This document shows, one piece after another, positions 24,991 to 35,200 of a stretch of 64,000 bases of DNA. Numbering within the stretch: the stretch's first letter is position 1; each line of letters opens with the position of its first letter. The notes under the pieces are model-generated. The model did not search any database and had not been told where the DNA came from. It was given only the letters and a program-made list of their open reading frames with translations. Source of the stretch: Mermis nigrescens (taxonomy: Eukaryota; Nematoda; Enoplea; Mermithida; Mermithidae); contig JAVLUZ010000154.1 in assembly GCA_036768485.1 (NCBI GenBank), positions 22,249,896-22,313,895 on the forward strand, read 5' to 3'. The position numbers and the translations under genes were made by a program.

Positions 24991-25875
24991 TAGCAAATAG
25001 GTATCCTTTTTTGACAAATTGTGCAGTCAACAATTTAATTAGCACACTATATAAGCTCACGCACGCGTCCTATTAGGTGTAAAAAATTCATGATATCATC
25101 AAACAAGGAACAATATTAATGACGGAACCAATGACACGTACGACATTCAAACAATATTAAAGAAGGGTGTAAAGAAAGCAGAATATCGTCCAACTGTTGA
25201 CAATTGGTTAAAATTTTTTACATTCGTAGTTTGGAAGAAGAGATTTTTATCCATTAAATGCAGTTGGTCCTAAAGTTTTGTAATCTAGCAGTCAACAATC
25301 TGCTACATCGGGGCATAGCTTTTTTTCTGGCCCGCCCTGTATATTTATCGTAATTTGTCGGCTTAGTCAATAAAAATTCTTGAAATTTATGCCCAAACTT
25401 ACATACATATGTGAAATAGACTATAAGTTTAAAGTAGTGCTCGATTTCCTGTATTTGAGCTTCTGACGCACAGCGTCAGAAAATGCTTAGAAGTTATGCT
25501 TGAAAATGAAATAAAACATGTTAAAATTTCTTTTCCCGCTTTTGAACGCGTTTAAAACTGATTCTTTTAGCAAAAATATGGCTACCGGCAGCGAAAAAGT
25601 GAATAAATGTCATGCGCGGAAAAAAATTGAGAGATTATGATCACTGACGTCCAAAAATCATTGCAAATTACATTTACATTCTTTTCTCGCTAACTCTCTT
25701 GGGCCAGTGGGCGGCCGCCCCTGAGACCCATAAATCTGCCCGTGCCAACACAGCACCGTCCGTGAAGGTGGTTGAAGTCGCGGAGGCTTTATGGTTTATA
25801 TTTCTTTACTGTGAGCTACAGTCTGTTTCACGAAACCTTGAGCATGGATCTCTGGATCTCAATAACGAGTCCGAT

Positions 25876-26906
25876 CAGTGGCGGATCTTAGATTTTTCTG
25901 AGGGAGGGGCTATCCCAACTTTTCCAGAAACAGTCAAAAATAGTTCCCAAAATTTGCCCTCAACGCGCGAAATAGCGTTTTTTCGGTGTTTTACTTTGTA
26001 TACTTTTACATAAAATCACTTTTGACGCAATATTTTTCAGAAAATTTTAAAATTTTCGACAATTTGTGCGAAAAGATCATTAAATTTCTTTGACTTCTAC
26101 AAAAATCTGGCGCGTAGCGCCGGAAAAATTTGTGAAATTAAGGCGGATAGACGTCTAGAAGCATGATTTACTGCTTGATTTCCTGTATTTATAGCATTTG
26201 ATGCGAAACATCGAAATTTTTAATTGAAAATAGAAAAAATTATGCAAAAATAGCTGTTTCTTCTGTTAAAATTGTTTTGAAAACTACATGAACAGAAAAT
26301 GGATTGTCGCCAAGAAAGTAAATGACTGTCATTTATAAGTAGGTATTGTAACTGCTGTCAGTAGTTACACGCCTTTTGAACTCCGGTTCAAACGCCTATG
26401 ACGGGAAGGTAATACCCCAACAGGCTTCATTCCCGATGACGAGCTAAGACGGGCTATAGCGGTATGCCTAGCACGCTCACCAGGCCATTATGTACTAATC
26501 GATAGGGCCCATCTGTTGCTCCCTTGGTTGCATCATGCTCACCAATCGATAGAGCCCATCTGTTGCACTCTTGGTGTTGCTCGATCGGTATTGCACACTG
26601 CCTTTTCAACAGTGCTGCAGTCGGGTTTTAACTCGTGAGTTTATGCTCCAGGTGGGCATAAAACTCAGCCGATCCTCGTTTTTGTTTGAGCGCTGGTTCG
26701 GCTCGCGGCTCGCGAAAGCGACCGAACACTGATCAGTGGCGGACCTTCGGGTCTGCCCAGTTTCGTGGGACTCTTACAGTATAATCCGGCGCGTAGCGCC
26801 GGAAAAATCGAGAAATTATGGTCACTGACGGCCAAAAATCATTGCAAATTGCATATCCATTTGGCCAATGGGGGCCGCCCCCTCGACCCCCTTAAATCCG
26901 CGCCTG
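25876..26906. mobile_element. hAT-like non-autonomous element (CAGTGGCGGAT ends), TSD AGTCCGAT
   Basis: Ends CAGTGGCGGATCTTAG and the complement of CAGGCGCGGATTTAAG. A perfect 8 bp duplication AGTCCGAT lies at 25868-25875 and 26907-26914. It holds two GGCGCGTAGCGCC hairpins and a GC-richer foreign block. Confidence 0.85.
26340..26780. other. GC-richer insert of unknown origin within the hAT-like element
   Basis: Its base composition contrasts with the AT-rich host element. It includes an imperfect direct repeat of AATCGATAGRGCCCATCTGT about 57 bp apart. No open frame or known RNA was recognised. Confidence 0.45.
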
Positions 26907-27115
26907 AGTCCGATAAACATAAATCGACTACAAAGGCGGTTTAAACTGAAGTAGCAATCAAGATACCGTGGATAGCATGTGATAAGCAAACGAAGTTTTA
27001 CTATGCAAAATTATATTGGAGAGTAGGTATACTGCCTAGAAACCACTTTTGTAGCTGATCGCTAGAGCGGTGAAAATTGATTTCCATGCAAAAGGTTTCG
27101 TGAAATAGACTATAG

Positions 27116-28025
27116 ATAAATGCAATTCGATGAATAGCGATATTTTCCCTCTTGCCAGCCTTAGTCAGGGTTTGGACCTCATAATCTCGAAAGATCATCC
27201 ACAATCCAAAAGGTCCCAGAATTAAATTCACAAAATTTTTGTTCTTCGCGATTCGTGCCACTGGACAGAGCTTGATGAGATGAGAAACTTCAAAAATGGT
27301 GTTTCTCTTTGTCCCTAACATAAATTTTTCAGCACTTTTTTACCTTTGAATATTTTGGACCCTTAGATGCTGTCTACTTATATGTATGCTTGCGATGCCT
27401 GCAAGCTTATAATGTTTCTTTCGATAGTGAACAAACACTCTTATGTACCTATGCTAAAATAAAAACATGGTGTGAGTGAATGCATGAGATAATTTATTCA
27501 AGAATGAATTAATATTCATTTACACTGTAAGGCTGCGTACCGCAGGTGGCAGGCAGGGTTGCCAAGTGCCAAATGCCAACAACCGTTTTTTTCCGCAGCG
27601 ATTTGGTTGACATTATAGACTCGGACCCAAAATTTTTTCCACTTTTCCCGACCTTTTTCCACCTTTTTTCGGAGGTCTTAAAACATTAAAAATAGAGCGC
27701 CTGTGATTGAAAAATCAGTGTTTTTTAAGTAGAAAATCCTATGTACATATGCAATAGCGGTGTTTGATGCACTTTTTGTGCGAAAATTTCGCGCTCTACA
27801 GAAATATCACGATCAGTATACGTTATTTATGTTGAAACTCGAATTTTCTTCCTTGAATAAAGCATTTTAGCCAATTCTGAAGTCGCTTTTGACAATTAAA
27901 ACTATAATTTATCAAATAGCGCGAAGCGCGAGAAAATTATGAAATTTTAGCTCTCTAAAAAGCATTTTTGCATTACAAAAACTACCCAAATCGTGCAGAA
28001 GGTGAGGATTCTCAATCGTAGTGAA
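27116..28025. other. Intergenic DNA with a possible hAT-type end
   Basis: CAGGGTTGCCAAGTGCC at about 27554 resembles an hAT terminus, but no matching right end was found. A GCGCGAAGCGCG hairpin lies at 27919-27930. Otherwise nothing recognised. Confidence 0.35.
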
Positions 28026-28429
28026 GTCCCAGGTAGTGATCGACCGGGGCGACTTTTTGGCCGGGGCCGGGGCGGTACCGGGGCTGGAAACAAATCCCCG
28101 GCCCCGGCCCGGGGCCGGGGCAGGGCTGGCCGGGGTCAGACAAGGAAAATATTATTGCATGACACATACTTGGGGTGGGGGGCATAGGAAAGAAATAATG
28201 AGCGATTGCTCCATTCAGTAGTAAATGGCTTTTCATATCAAGTTTTATTACTATTTATGTCACAAGAAACAAATTTAGTCTAGTGTTTCATTGTCTGAAT
28301 CATCAATAAGGTCTATGTCGCTGCTATTAGCACACTCTGTATCATTCGAATCTTAGCTACGGCTACTGCTGCTGTAGCAATTGGATGCAATAGGTATTGG
28401 ATGTAATAAATGAGACATCACACATTTCC

Positions 28430-28520
28430 ATATGGGGGAGGGGTATTACCCCCTCAGGGTCCAAGACACAAGTCACTGTCAGACGATTTTTGGTGAAAAC
28501 TTTTTGAATTTTTTGAACTT
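28430..28520. repeat. Family G fragment (GGTATTACCCCCTCAGGGTCC)
   Basis: CATATGGGGGAGGGGTATTACC, followed by CTGTCAGACGATTTTTGGTG. Matches 47890-48120 and 54240-54460. Confidence 0.45.
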
Positions 28521-28669
28521 AATTTTTTAGTATGGCTAAAGTGTACCTAACTATTGGAATTTCACGAAGTGATACATTATTTTATTATGTGAGCTAGAGT
28601 AAATAGATAAACTATCACTATAAAACATGCATGTAATCGCTTAAAATTTTATGAGGTTCCCTCAGTATA

Positions 28670-28880
28670 CCTACATGTAACGGCTGGAAATCTAGGGTAG
28701 GGGTCCCGCGCCATTTTTAGAAGGAGGGGGTTAGCGACTAGATCAAAAATGGTAAAAACACATAAAAATAGCCAAAAAAGCACAGGCTTTCGCCAAAAAA
28801 TGGGGGAGGGTGGTTAAATATTTTCTGACTTTCAAGGAAGTTCGGGGCTTCAAAGCGGAGATGGGGGATGGCCCAAATCC
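28670..28880. repeat. Family B short repeat (ACATGTAACGGCTCGAAAT type)
   Basis: Consensus from copies: ACATGTAACGGCTCGAAATT, TTGGGGTCCCGGCCATTTTT, a G-run, TTTTTGGCCAAAAA, TTTTCTGACTTT, then GGGG and CCCC near the far end. Other copies: 33425-33680 (inverted), 37125-37330, 37530-37720, 52478-52690 and 53848-54075. Confidence 0.6.
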
Positions 28881-29019
28881 TCTGTCACATGTATATTCCT
28901 CGGCTATTTTCAGGGGAAGGGGGTAAGCGGCTCCATTTTTGCAGCCGCTTACCCCCTATGAAAATCTTTAAAATGGTAGAATTTTCAATAAGGAATTCTA
29001 CACCTTTTTACAGTTTTTG

Positions 29020-29540
29020 TTCTTCAAAAATCTTTGTACATGTACAAAGACGGTCCTGAAACGTCTATGTACATCAGCAAAAATCTTCCCCGAATACAAA
29101 AAGACCGTGCTTCTAAATGTGATAATTCGGCCTGAATTTAGTTGATAGTTCGGCGCGAAGTGCCGAAATTTTTATGAGCTTCTGATGGAATTCACACATA
29201 AAACTCGACTGAGAAAGCTAAAACAACTTGTACTACAAAAATGAGAAATATTACAAAAATTGTAATATGCGAATTAAATCTTGTAATAAGCAACACTGCG
29301 CTTAGAATGGAAAAATGGAAAAATGTCAAATATTCAGGAACCCAAAAATTAGCCAAATACACTACTAAAGGTCGAAAAACTATGTTCTACTACCACACTG
29401 AAATCGTTACTGTACCATATTAAAGTATACAAAAATTTGCATGTACAAAAGAGTGTTTTTGTATTCGCCAAAGATTTTTCCCGATGTACAAAGACCAGGA
29501 CTATCTTTGTACATGTACAAAGATTTTTGGGAAGATAAAA
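29020..29540. repeat. TACATGTACAAAGA-rich block
   Basis: Repeated TTTGTACATGTACAAAGA words on both strands, as in the elements at 50992, 55399 and 42350. Probably a diverged copy without recognisable target duplication. Confidence 0.5.
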
Positions 29541-30849
29541 ACTGTAAAAAGGTATAAAATTCCAAAAATTTTTCGGCATTTCCATCCGATATGAAAAATT
29601 GTCTGTCCTATACATCTTTTAAATGGCAAAATTTAAATTTAGAATGCAGAAATGTCAAATTTTTAGGCGCTTCGCGCCGTTTTGAGACAATTTTAGTAAT
29701 TCTTGGCGTTAGAAACTCAGAAATTAGCTAAAATATACAATTAAAAGTCAAAAGACCCTGTTTTGCCACTAATTTTCTGGTCCTCCAATTTGGGATTTCA
29801 CCCCTCCCTCAACTCTGGACCCTAGGAAACTATTTGAGACATATTTAGTTTATCGGATCGGACGCAATTCTGCAGCGTAGTTTATATTCGCCTATAATTA
29901 ACCTCGGTCCTAATAACTATTACACATGAAACGCGTTTTAAAGCACACGGTTCCCATTCAAATGAATGTAAAAGTGTTTTTTGTAGAAATAGTTTGTTAA
30001 AAACGTACAATTTCTAACTAGAAATAGAACGTATTTGTCAACTCTAAATCTTTTAGCCATAGCTATGAATGAATGAGTTAAAAGTAGCATTTAGTTTAAA
30101 TAAGTTAAGTGGAGGAATCGAAAATATGCAGATTTTCCTGAACATTCATTCATTAAAAGCTCATCTATACACAGTAGAAAACTTATGACAAGGACTAAGT
30201 AAGTATACATATGGTCTAATCAGTACAGTTCTCAAAATTAACACTTGCTCATTGATAAATAAGTGCCAGTATCACAGCCTGTACAAAATACGAATTACAC
30301 TAAATTTTTCCCCGGCCCCGGCCATTTTTTGACCTTGCCCCGGCCGGGGCGGGGATGCTGAAAAATGGCCGGGGATTGCTGGGGCCGGGCCGGGCCCCGG
30401 TCGATCACTAGTCCCAGGACCAGATTGCTGAATCTCGGATAAGGGCCATGTAATATCATTTAGGTCTAATTTCTAAAAAGTAAGTTTTGTGACGATACAT
30501 GTAACGGCGTAAATTTATGAATGCAGCTAGTTGGCTAATTTAAGGGGTATGATCAATCCTCTATTTTGGCCATAAATGGTTAAAAATATCCTAAAAATTG
30601 CCTAAAAACGCAACTTTTCGCTCAAAAGTCGGACGAGGTAAAAAATCATAGTCTTTGTGGGATAGGAGGACGACCAGCTCTGAGTGGGGGGTCTTTCATC
30701 ACCCTGTTTCACGTAGGATTTTTAAGTCACTACTAGTGATTGATTGGCTTATGCTGTGCTTATGTCTTTTGCTGAAAGTAATCTCCATTCTTAAGGTGGC
30801 GAATTTGCTGACGAAAGTAATCTTCATGGCTAAAGTTTCTAATATGGTT

Positions 30850-31850
30850 TTGTCTCCGATTCTCCTAAAAATAATTTTTTTCTGATAGATTCAAGGACGC
30901 TGAGTCCAGAAAAAAAGCGTTCAGGGGGCTGACGAATATTTGTGGAGATAGAGCCCTTCAAACTTGCAAAAAACGTGATTATTTCAATGTTCGTAGGGCT
31001 CTATCTCCACAAATATTCGACAGTCGCCTAAACGCTTCTGTTTTCTGGACTCAGCGTCCTCGAATCTATCAGAAAAATTATTTTTAGGAGAATCGGTGAC
31101 AAAAAATTTTTTTGAAAACAAATTTTTTTTTTGCAAAAAAAAATTATGCAAAAGCCCCCATTTTTAGAATATCTTCATTGAAGTTCTGAGGTTAAAAAGC
31201 GTAAAAACACTGTTTTTGGGAAAATTGAGAAAAAACCATATTCGATGAAATTTGGTGATTAGATCCATGCCAGCTAAATTTTTGGCAAATAGGTACTTGC
31301 CCACAACTCACCAGCTTGCTTATACGAACATCTTAGGCTTAGGCTTAGAAAGTGTATTCACATTGGTGCCAGCTGATGGTCTAAGCCTGAGACAATTTTT
31401 GCCCCAATTGTGCCTTAGGCTTATACCATCAGCTGGCACCAATTTGATATGCACGGCAAGTCCAAAATAATAACCGTGATGAAATCGATTACACCCTGCT
31501 TCGGCTTTTTTAACGTCAGAACTGTAATGTAGAAATGTTAAAAATGGGGGTTTTGTATTTTTTTGCAAAATTTTTTTTTTCAAAAAAAATCTTTTGTCAC
31601 CGATTCTCCTGAAAATAATTTTTTGTGATAGATTCGAGGACGCTGAGTCCAGAAAACAAAAGCGTTTAGGCGGCTGACGAATATTTGTGGAGATAGAGCC
31701 CTAAGAACATTGAAATAATCACGTTTTTTGCAAGTTTGAAGGGCTCTATCTCCACAAATATTCGTCAGCCCCTAAACACTTTTTTCTGGGCTCTGCGTCC
31801 CCGAATCTATCAGAAAGAATAATTTTTAGGAGAATTAGAGACAAAACTAA
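30850..31850. repeat. 1 kb palindrome built of three smaller palindromes
   Basis: The outer arms (about 30850-31100 and 31585-31850) are inverted copies. Each arm is itself a palindrome around GTGATTATTTCAATGTTC or its complement, with GGGCTCTATCTCCACAAATA on both sides. The centre (about 31362-31443) is another palindrome with ATTGGTGCCAGCTGATGG at both ends. No coding frame is supported. Confidence 0.85.
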
Positions 31851-32168
31851 ATTAGAAAAAATTCCATATTCATTTTCTATTGAACCACTAGGTTAGGTCG
31901 TTTTTTAATTGAATTCGAATATAGATGACGGTACCTATCCAATAAAAGGTACTTGAATTTCTTCATGATATCCATTTTGTATTCGTTCTAATATACACTT
32001 AGGAGTCTTGCTGAAAAAATATGTTCGAATATTTCAATTATAAATATGTATTTTCTCTAACGGTTGACTTGAAAATTTCTGCCGATTATTAGAGTTTTAT
32101 TTTATTCATTCAGCATTATTACCTCGTGCTATTCATGATATGATTTTTAATTACCGCTGTTTCAAGCA
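31851..32168 (+). other. Upstream region of the PLEKHM1-like ATG
   Basis: AT-rich, with an in-frame TAA at 32148-32150 before the ATG. No convincing core promoter was identified. A non-coding first exon further left is possible. Confidence 0.35.
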
Positions 32169-32275
32169 ATGAAAGGCTGCGATAAAACTAGCCGCAATCA
32201 TATTCTGTCACTTCAGCTAGCACAAGCTGTTAAACTTTGCGTTGAAAGCAGATATGCTGCTGACGAGCTTGATTG
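32169..32275 (+). CDS. PLEKHM1-like: PLEKHM1-like exon 1 (start of RUN)
   Basis: MKGCDKTSRNHILSLQLAQA and following, to DELDW. An in-frame stop lies 18 bp upstream of the ATG. The donor TG/GTGAGC splits the Trp codon, which exon 2 completes. Confidence 0.75.
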
Positions 32276-35200
32276 GTGAGCGTATTTACTACTTCAAAGT
32301 TTATTATACCGATGTTTATTGAGGAAATGGTGGCTTTTCTCTTATACTATACTTCATTTAATCAGTTAAGCATAAAAATGTTAGTGCACTGATTTTACGT
32401 GTCGTATATAATATGACTTATAGGGCTGCGTCGAACTCGGTTTGCATGGTTCTTGAAGCCATTTTCATTCGACGTATGCGGGACAGATATCTTATTACAT
32501 CTGCCAAAGATAAATTTCTAGTGCCGGTATGATATTTGATTAGTGCCTACTGATATTGTTTTGAACTGTCAAAATTTTTGAATTGCTTAAGAATTTTTGG
32601 CCATTTATCTTTGGATTTGTACATCCAAATGTTCGAGCCCAGATATGCAATTTGAGTCAAATCAAAAACGATATTGGCAAGGCGAGGGTAAGCGAATGAA
32701 TCATAGATATTCAGCTGCATTATTTTAGAGGTTTTTGATATGATGCTGGGCAGGCCCTTATCCAGGATTCGGCCAAGGGGGGGTGGTCCCAACTTAAATT
32801 CATCTATATCTCGGAAAAATCCGCCGGATAGCCCGCAAAACGCATTTTCGGCATTTTTCGACATGCTCTATCCATTAGGACAATAGAATTCGATTTTTTT
32901 GAAATAAAATTTTTTAGCTCGAAAGCTATGAAAAAGTGCTATTTTTTGGTCACACTTGGGCCAAAATGATAGAAGAATACTTTGCATCCGGCGCGAAGCT
33001 GAAAATTTCAAGATTTTACGTCGAATGCAGTAGATTTTTCCATCTTTTCTTCATCATCTTATCTTTCAAATTTTTTCCGGCTAAGGGGGGGGGCGGCCGT
33101 CCTCCCCGCCTTTCCCTGATGTACGGCCCTGATGCTGGGTTAGGGTGATGTATTACTCAATATACACGACGCACACTGGACTTAGATATTTGCTTATTTG
33201 TCATCTTTGAGTCATTTCATCTTTTATTATATAAACTGTATCTATGTGCTGAATACTATTTTTCGAACCCGTCTACCTAGCGAAAATCAATAAGTAATAT
33301 AAACGAAGTTCAATTTCGCGCTGAATGTCACATAATGGTGCGGATCAGATTATAATAAAAAACAAGTGCTTTGTCTTTTTTAAAATTGTTTTTTCTGTTT
33401 TATGTTTTTAAAAATTGCTCTTCCTCCTATCATACATGCAAGAGTTGGGATGAGGTGATATCCCACCAAAAGTCGGACTATCTCCCATCCCATCAAAGCT
33501 AGAAAATTTTCACCCCCCCCTATTTTTGGAAAAAAACTTCCGATTTTTGGGAAAAATCGAATTTGTTTGGCCGTTTTAGGTTTTTGGCCGTTTTTGGCAA
33601 AAATTGTGAGGTCATTACCCCCTTAACTTAAAAATGACCGGGACCCCGAAATTTCGTGCCGTTACATGTATGTTTGCCTTCTGAATTTTTCACTTTTCCG
33701 GAAATGTTATATTATTGAGTGTTGATCATGTTTTTATTCAATAAATTTTATTCCGTCAAAGTTTGAAGGCCTTACTCTGTAACGTAATACTTTCATATCA
33801 TTCATTTGTTCACTAAAACTAGCTTTTATTTTCTTATAATCTGCTAAAATGTAATTAATTTTTCCTGATTGTTTAATTAAAAATATGACGGTCAATTTTT
33901 CTGAAAAATCTCCAATTTATGGCCTCATACACATAGCCTAGTGCTACAAGAACCTGTTCATTTTTTATTTTTGCTTACTTTACAGTTTGTGCCTATTCTA
34001 AATGAATGTAAATGATAATTTGTCGATTCATGAATGATTTTGCATTTTTGTTTTTGGGCTTTTAAATGATAGGAATCAGTGTTTATCCTGTTTCAAATTG
34101 CATAATCGTCAAAGAACCTAACATAGGAATCGATCGGTTTTCGGTCTTACTCTTTCTCGCATGTTTTAGGCATGGATTCGGCTTGCCTTGAACGAGGGTA
34201 CAATTGAAAGTTATGTAAATTCAATAATGCTCGAACCGCTATTAGTCAGGTAAATTGAGTCAGTTGAGAGTTTCTAGCAAAACTTGCAGGGTTAAACACT
34301 AGAGTGGAAAATCATCCACTATTAAGTATGTTTCTACTTTCTCGATATCATTTTTGAGCTGAGAAAGAACTGTATTATCGGATATTGTTTATGTTGATTC
34401 AAAATAAAGCTCTAATTGAACAATGCTTTATCATTTGCTGCTGCGGTTTACAACCATACCTGGGCGTGGGGGGTTTGGGGGTATACACCCCCAGAAACCA
34501 AAATAACCCCAGAAATCGAAATACCCCCAGTATTCAATTTTTGGATTTTTTTCTGTTTTTTTCTCGCAATTTTTGATGCCAATGGATAGTGCTCGACGAG
34601 AAACGTTGATAAATGGCGTTTTTCGCCATACCACCATTTTAAGACAATTTTTTGACCTTCGAAACAATTTGGCACCCTATCCCCCCTAGAGCTTTGGTGC
34701 CGCCCACCTATGTTTAACAACTAGTCAAAGTTGGTACAGTCTTGTCTGTTACAAGATAAAAGGCTACATCATAATTTCGTAATTATATCTATGGGAAGCA
34801 AAAAACCGGCATCCTGGATGTTGAATTAGACTGTCTGATTAAAGAGACAGTGCATCATGCTTGTTTACATCTTTTGATGCGCCTTTATTATTTAATCTGT
34901 ATTCTATTGGATTTAATTTGACTTTTTTCAACCATTTCTGGTTTGAAACTCGACCGTGTCATAACTGATATAAATGATTGTTGGTGGAGCATAAAATTAT
35001 TCGTGAAAATATTGATATATGATATCATTGTTGTGAAATTGAGAAAAATCAAGAAAACGAGAATGCGGATTGTCAAATATAAACGAAAATTTGATGAATA
35101 AACATGAAAGTTTCTTCTAAAAAAGGTTGATTTTGCTAAAGATTTCTTATAATTACCGAGCTTTTACTAATTTGTGCGTTTAAGCAGTTGTCTCGTGGAA

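Larger units (their letters stand above)
24394..25339. mobile_element. Mariner-type non-autonomous element
   Basis: Ends CAGGGTGGGCCAAAAAAAGG and the complement of CAGGGCGGGCCAGAAAAAAA, each flanked by TATA. CAGGGTG..CCA ends with a TA target are typical of Tc1/mariner. No transposase frame survives, and it contains two younger elements. Confidence 0.7.
24297..25436. mobile_element. AGTCTGTTTC MITE, split by a mariner-like element
   Basis: Left end AGTCTGTTTCGCCCAAGTTT, right end AAATTTATGCCCAAAC...GTGAAATAGACT. Its middle is interrupted at TATA by 24394-25339. It is the outermost layer of a nest. Confidence 0.65.
25818..27115. mobile_element. AGTCTGTTTCACGAAACC MITE interrupted by an hAT-like element
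   Basis: Left CAGTCTGTTTCACGAAACCT, right AAGGTTTCGTGAAATAGACT. Removing 25876-26906 and one target copy leaves a short element of about 260 bp. Confidence 0.65.
28034..30410. mobile_element. hAT-like element with GGGGCCGG-rich ends, TSD GTCCCAGG
   Basis: Ends TAGTGATCGACCGGGGC and its exact complement. A perfect 8 bp duplication GTCCCAGG lies at 28026-28033 and 30411-30418. About 110 bp next to each end is CCCCGG/GGGGCC-rich and inverted. An acidic minus-strand reading near 28285-28355 (DSNDTECANSSDIDLIDDSD) with an in-frame stop may be a relic of an encoded protein's tail. Younger repeats have landed inside. Confidence 0.85.

Noticed and set aside
27993..28236. Pro/Gly/Arg-rich frames on both strands
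   Set aside because: They read through the GGGGCCGG tract at the end of an hAT-like element.
31252..31583. Frames on both strands in the palindrome
   Set aside because: Mirror images of each other caused by the inverted repeat, with no protein features.
33187..33290. Possible missing RUN exon (IFAYLSSLSHFIFYYIN...)
   Set aside because: A faint resemblance (L-S-S-L-S-H, V-L-N-T) to the expected segment, but no phase-0 donor, no F-W motif, and a composition like random AT-rich DNA.
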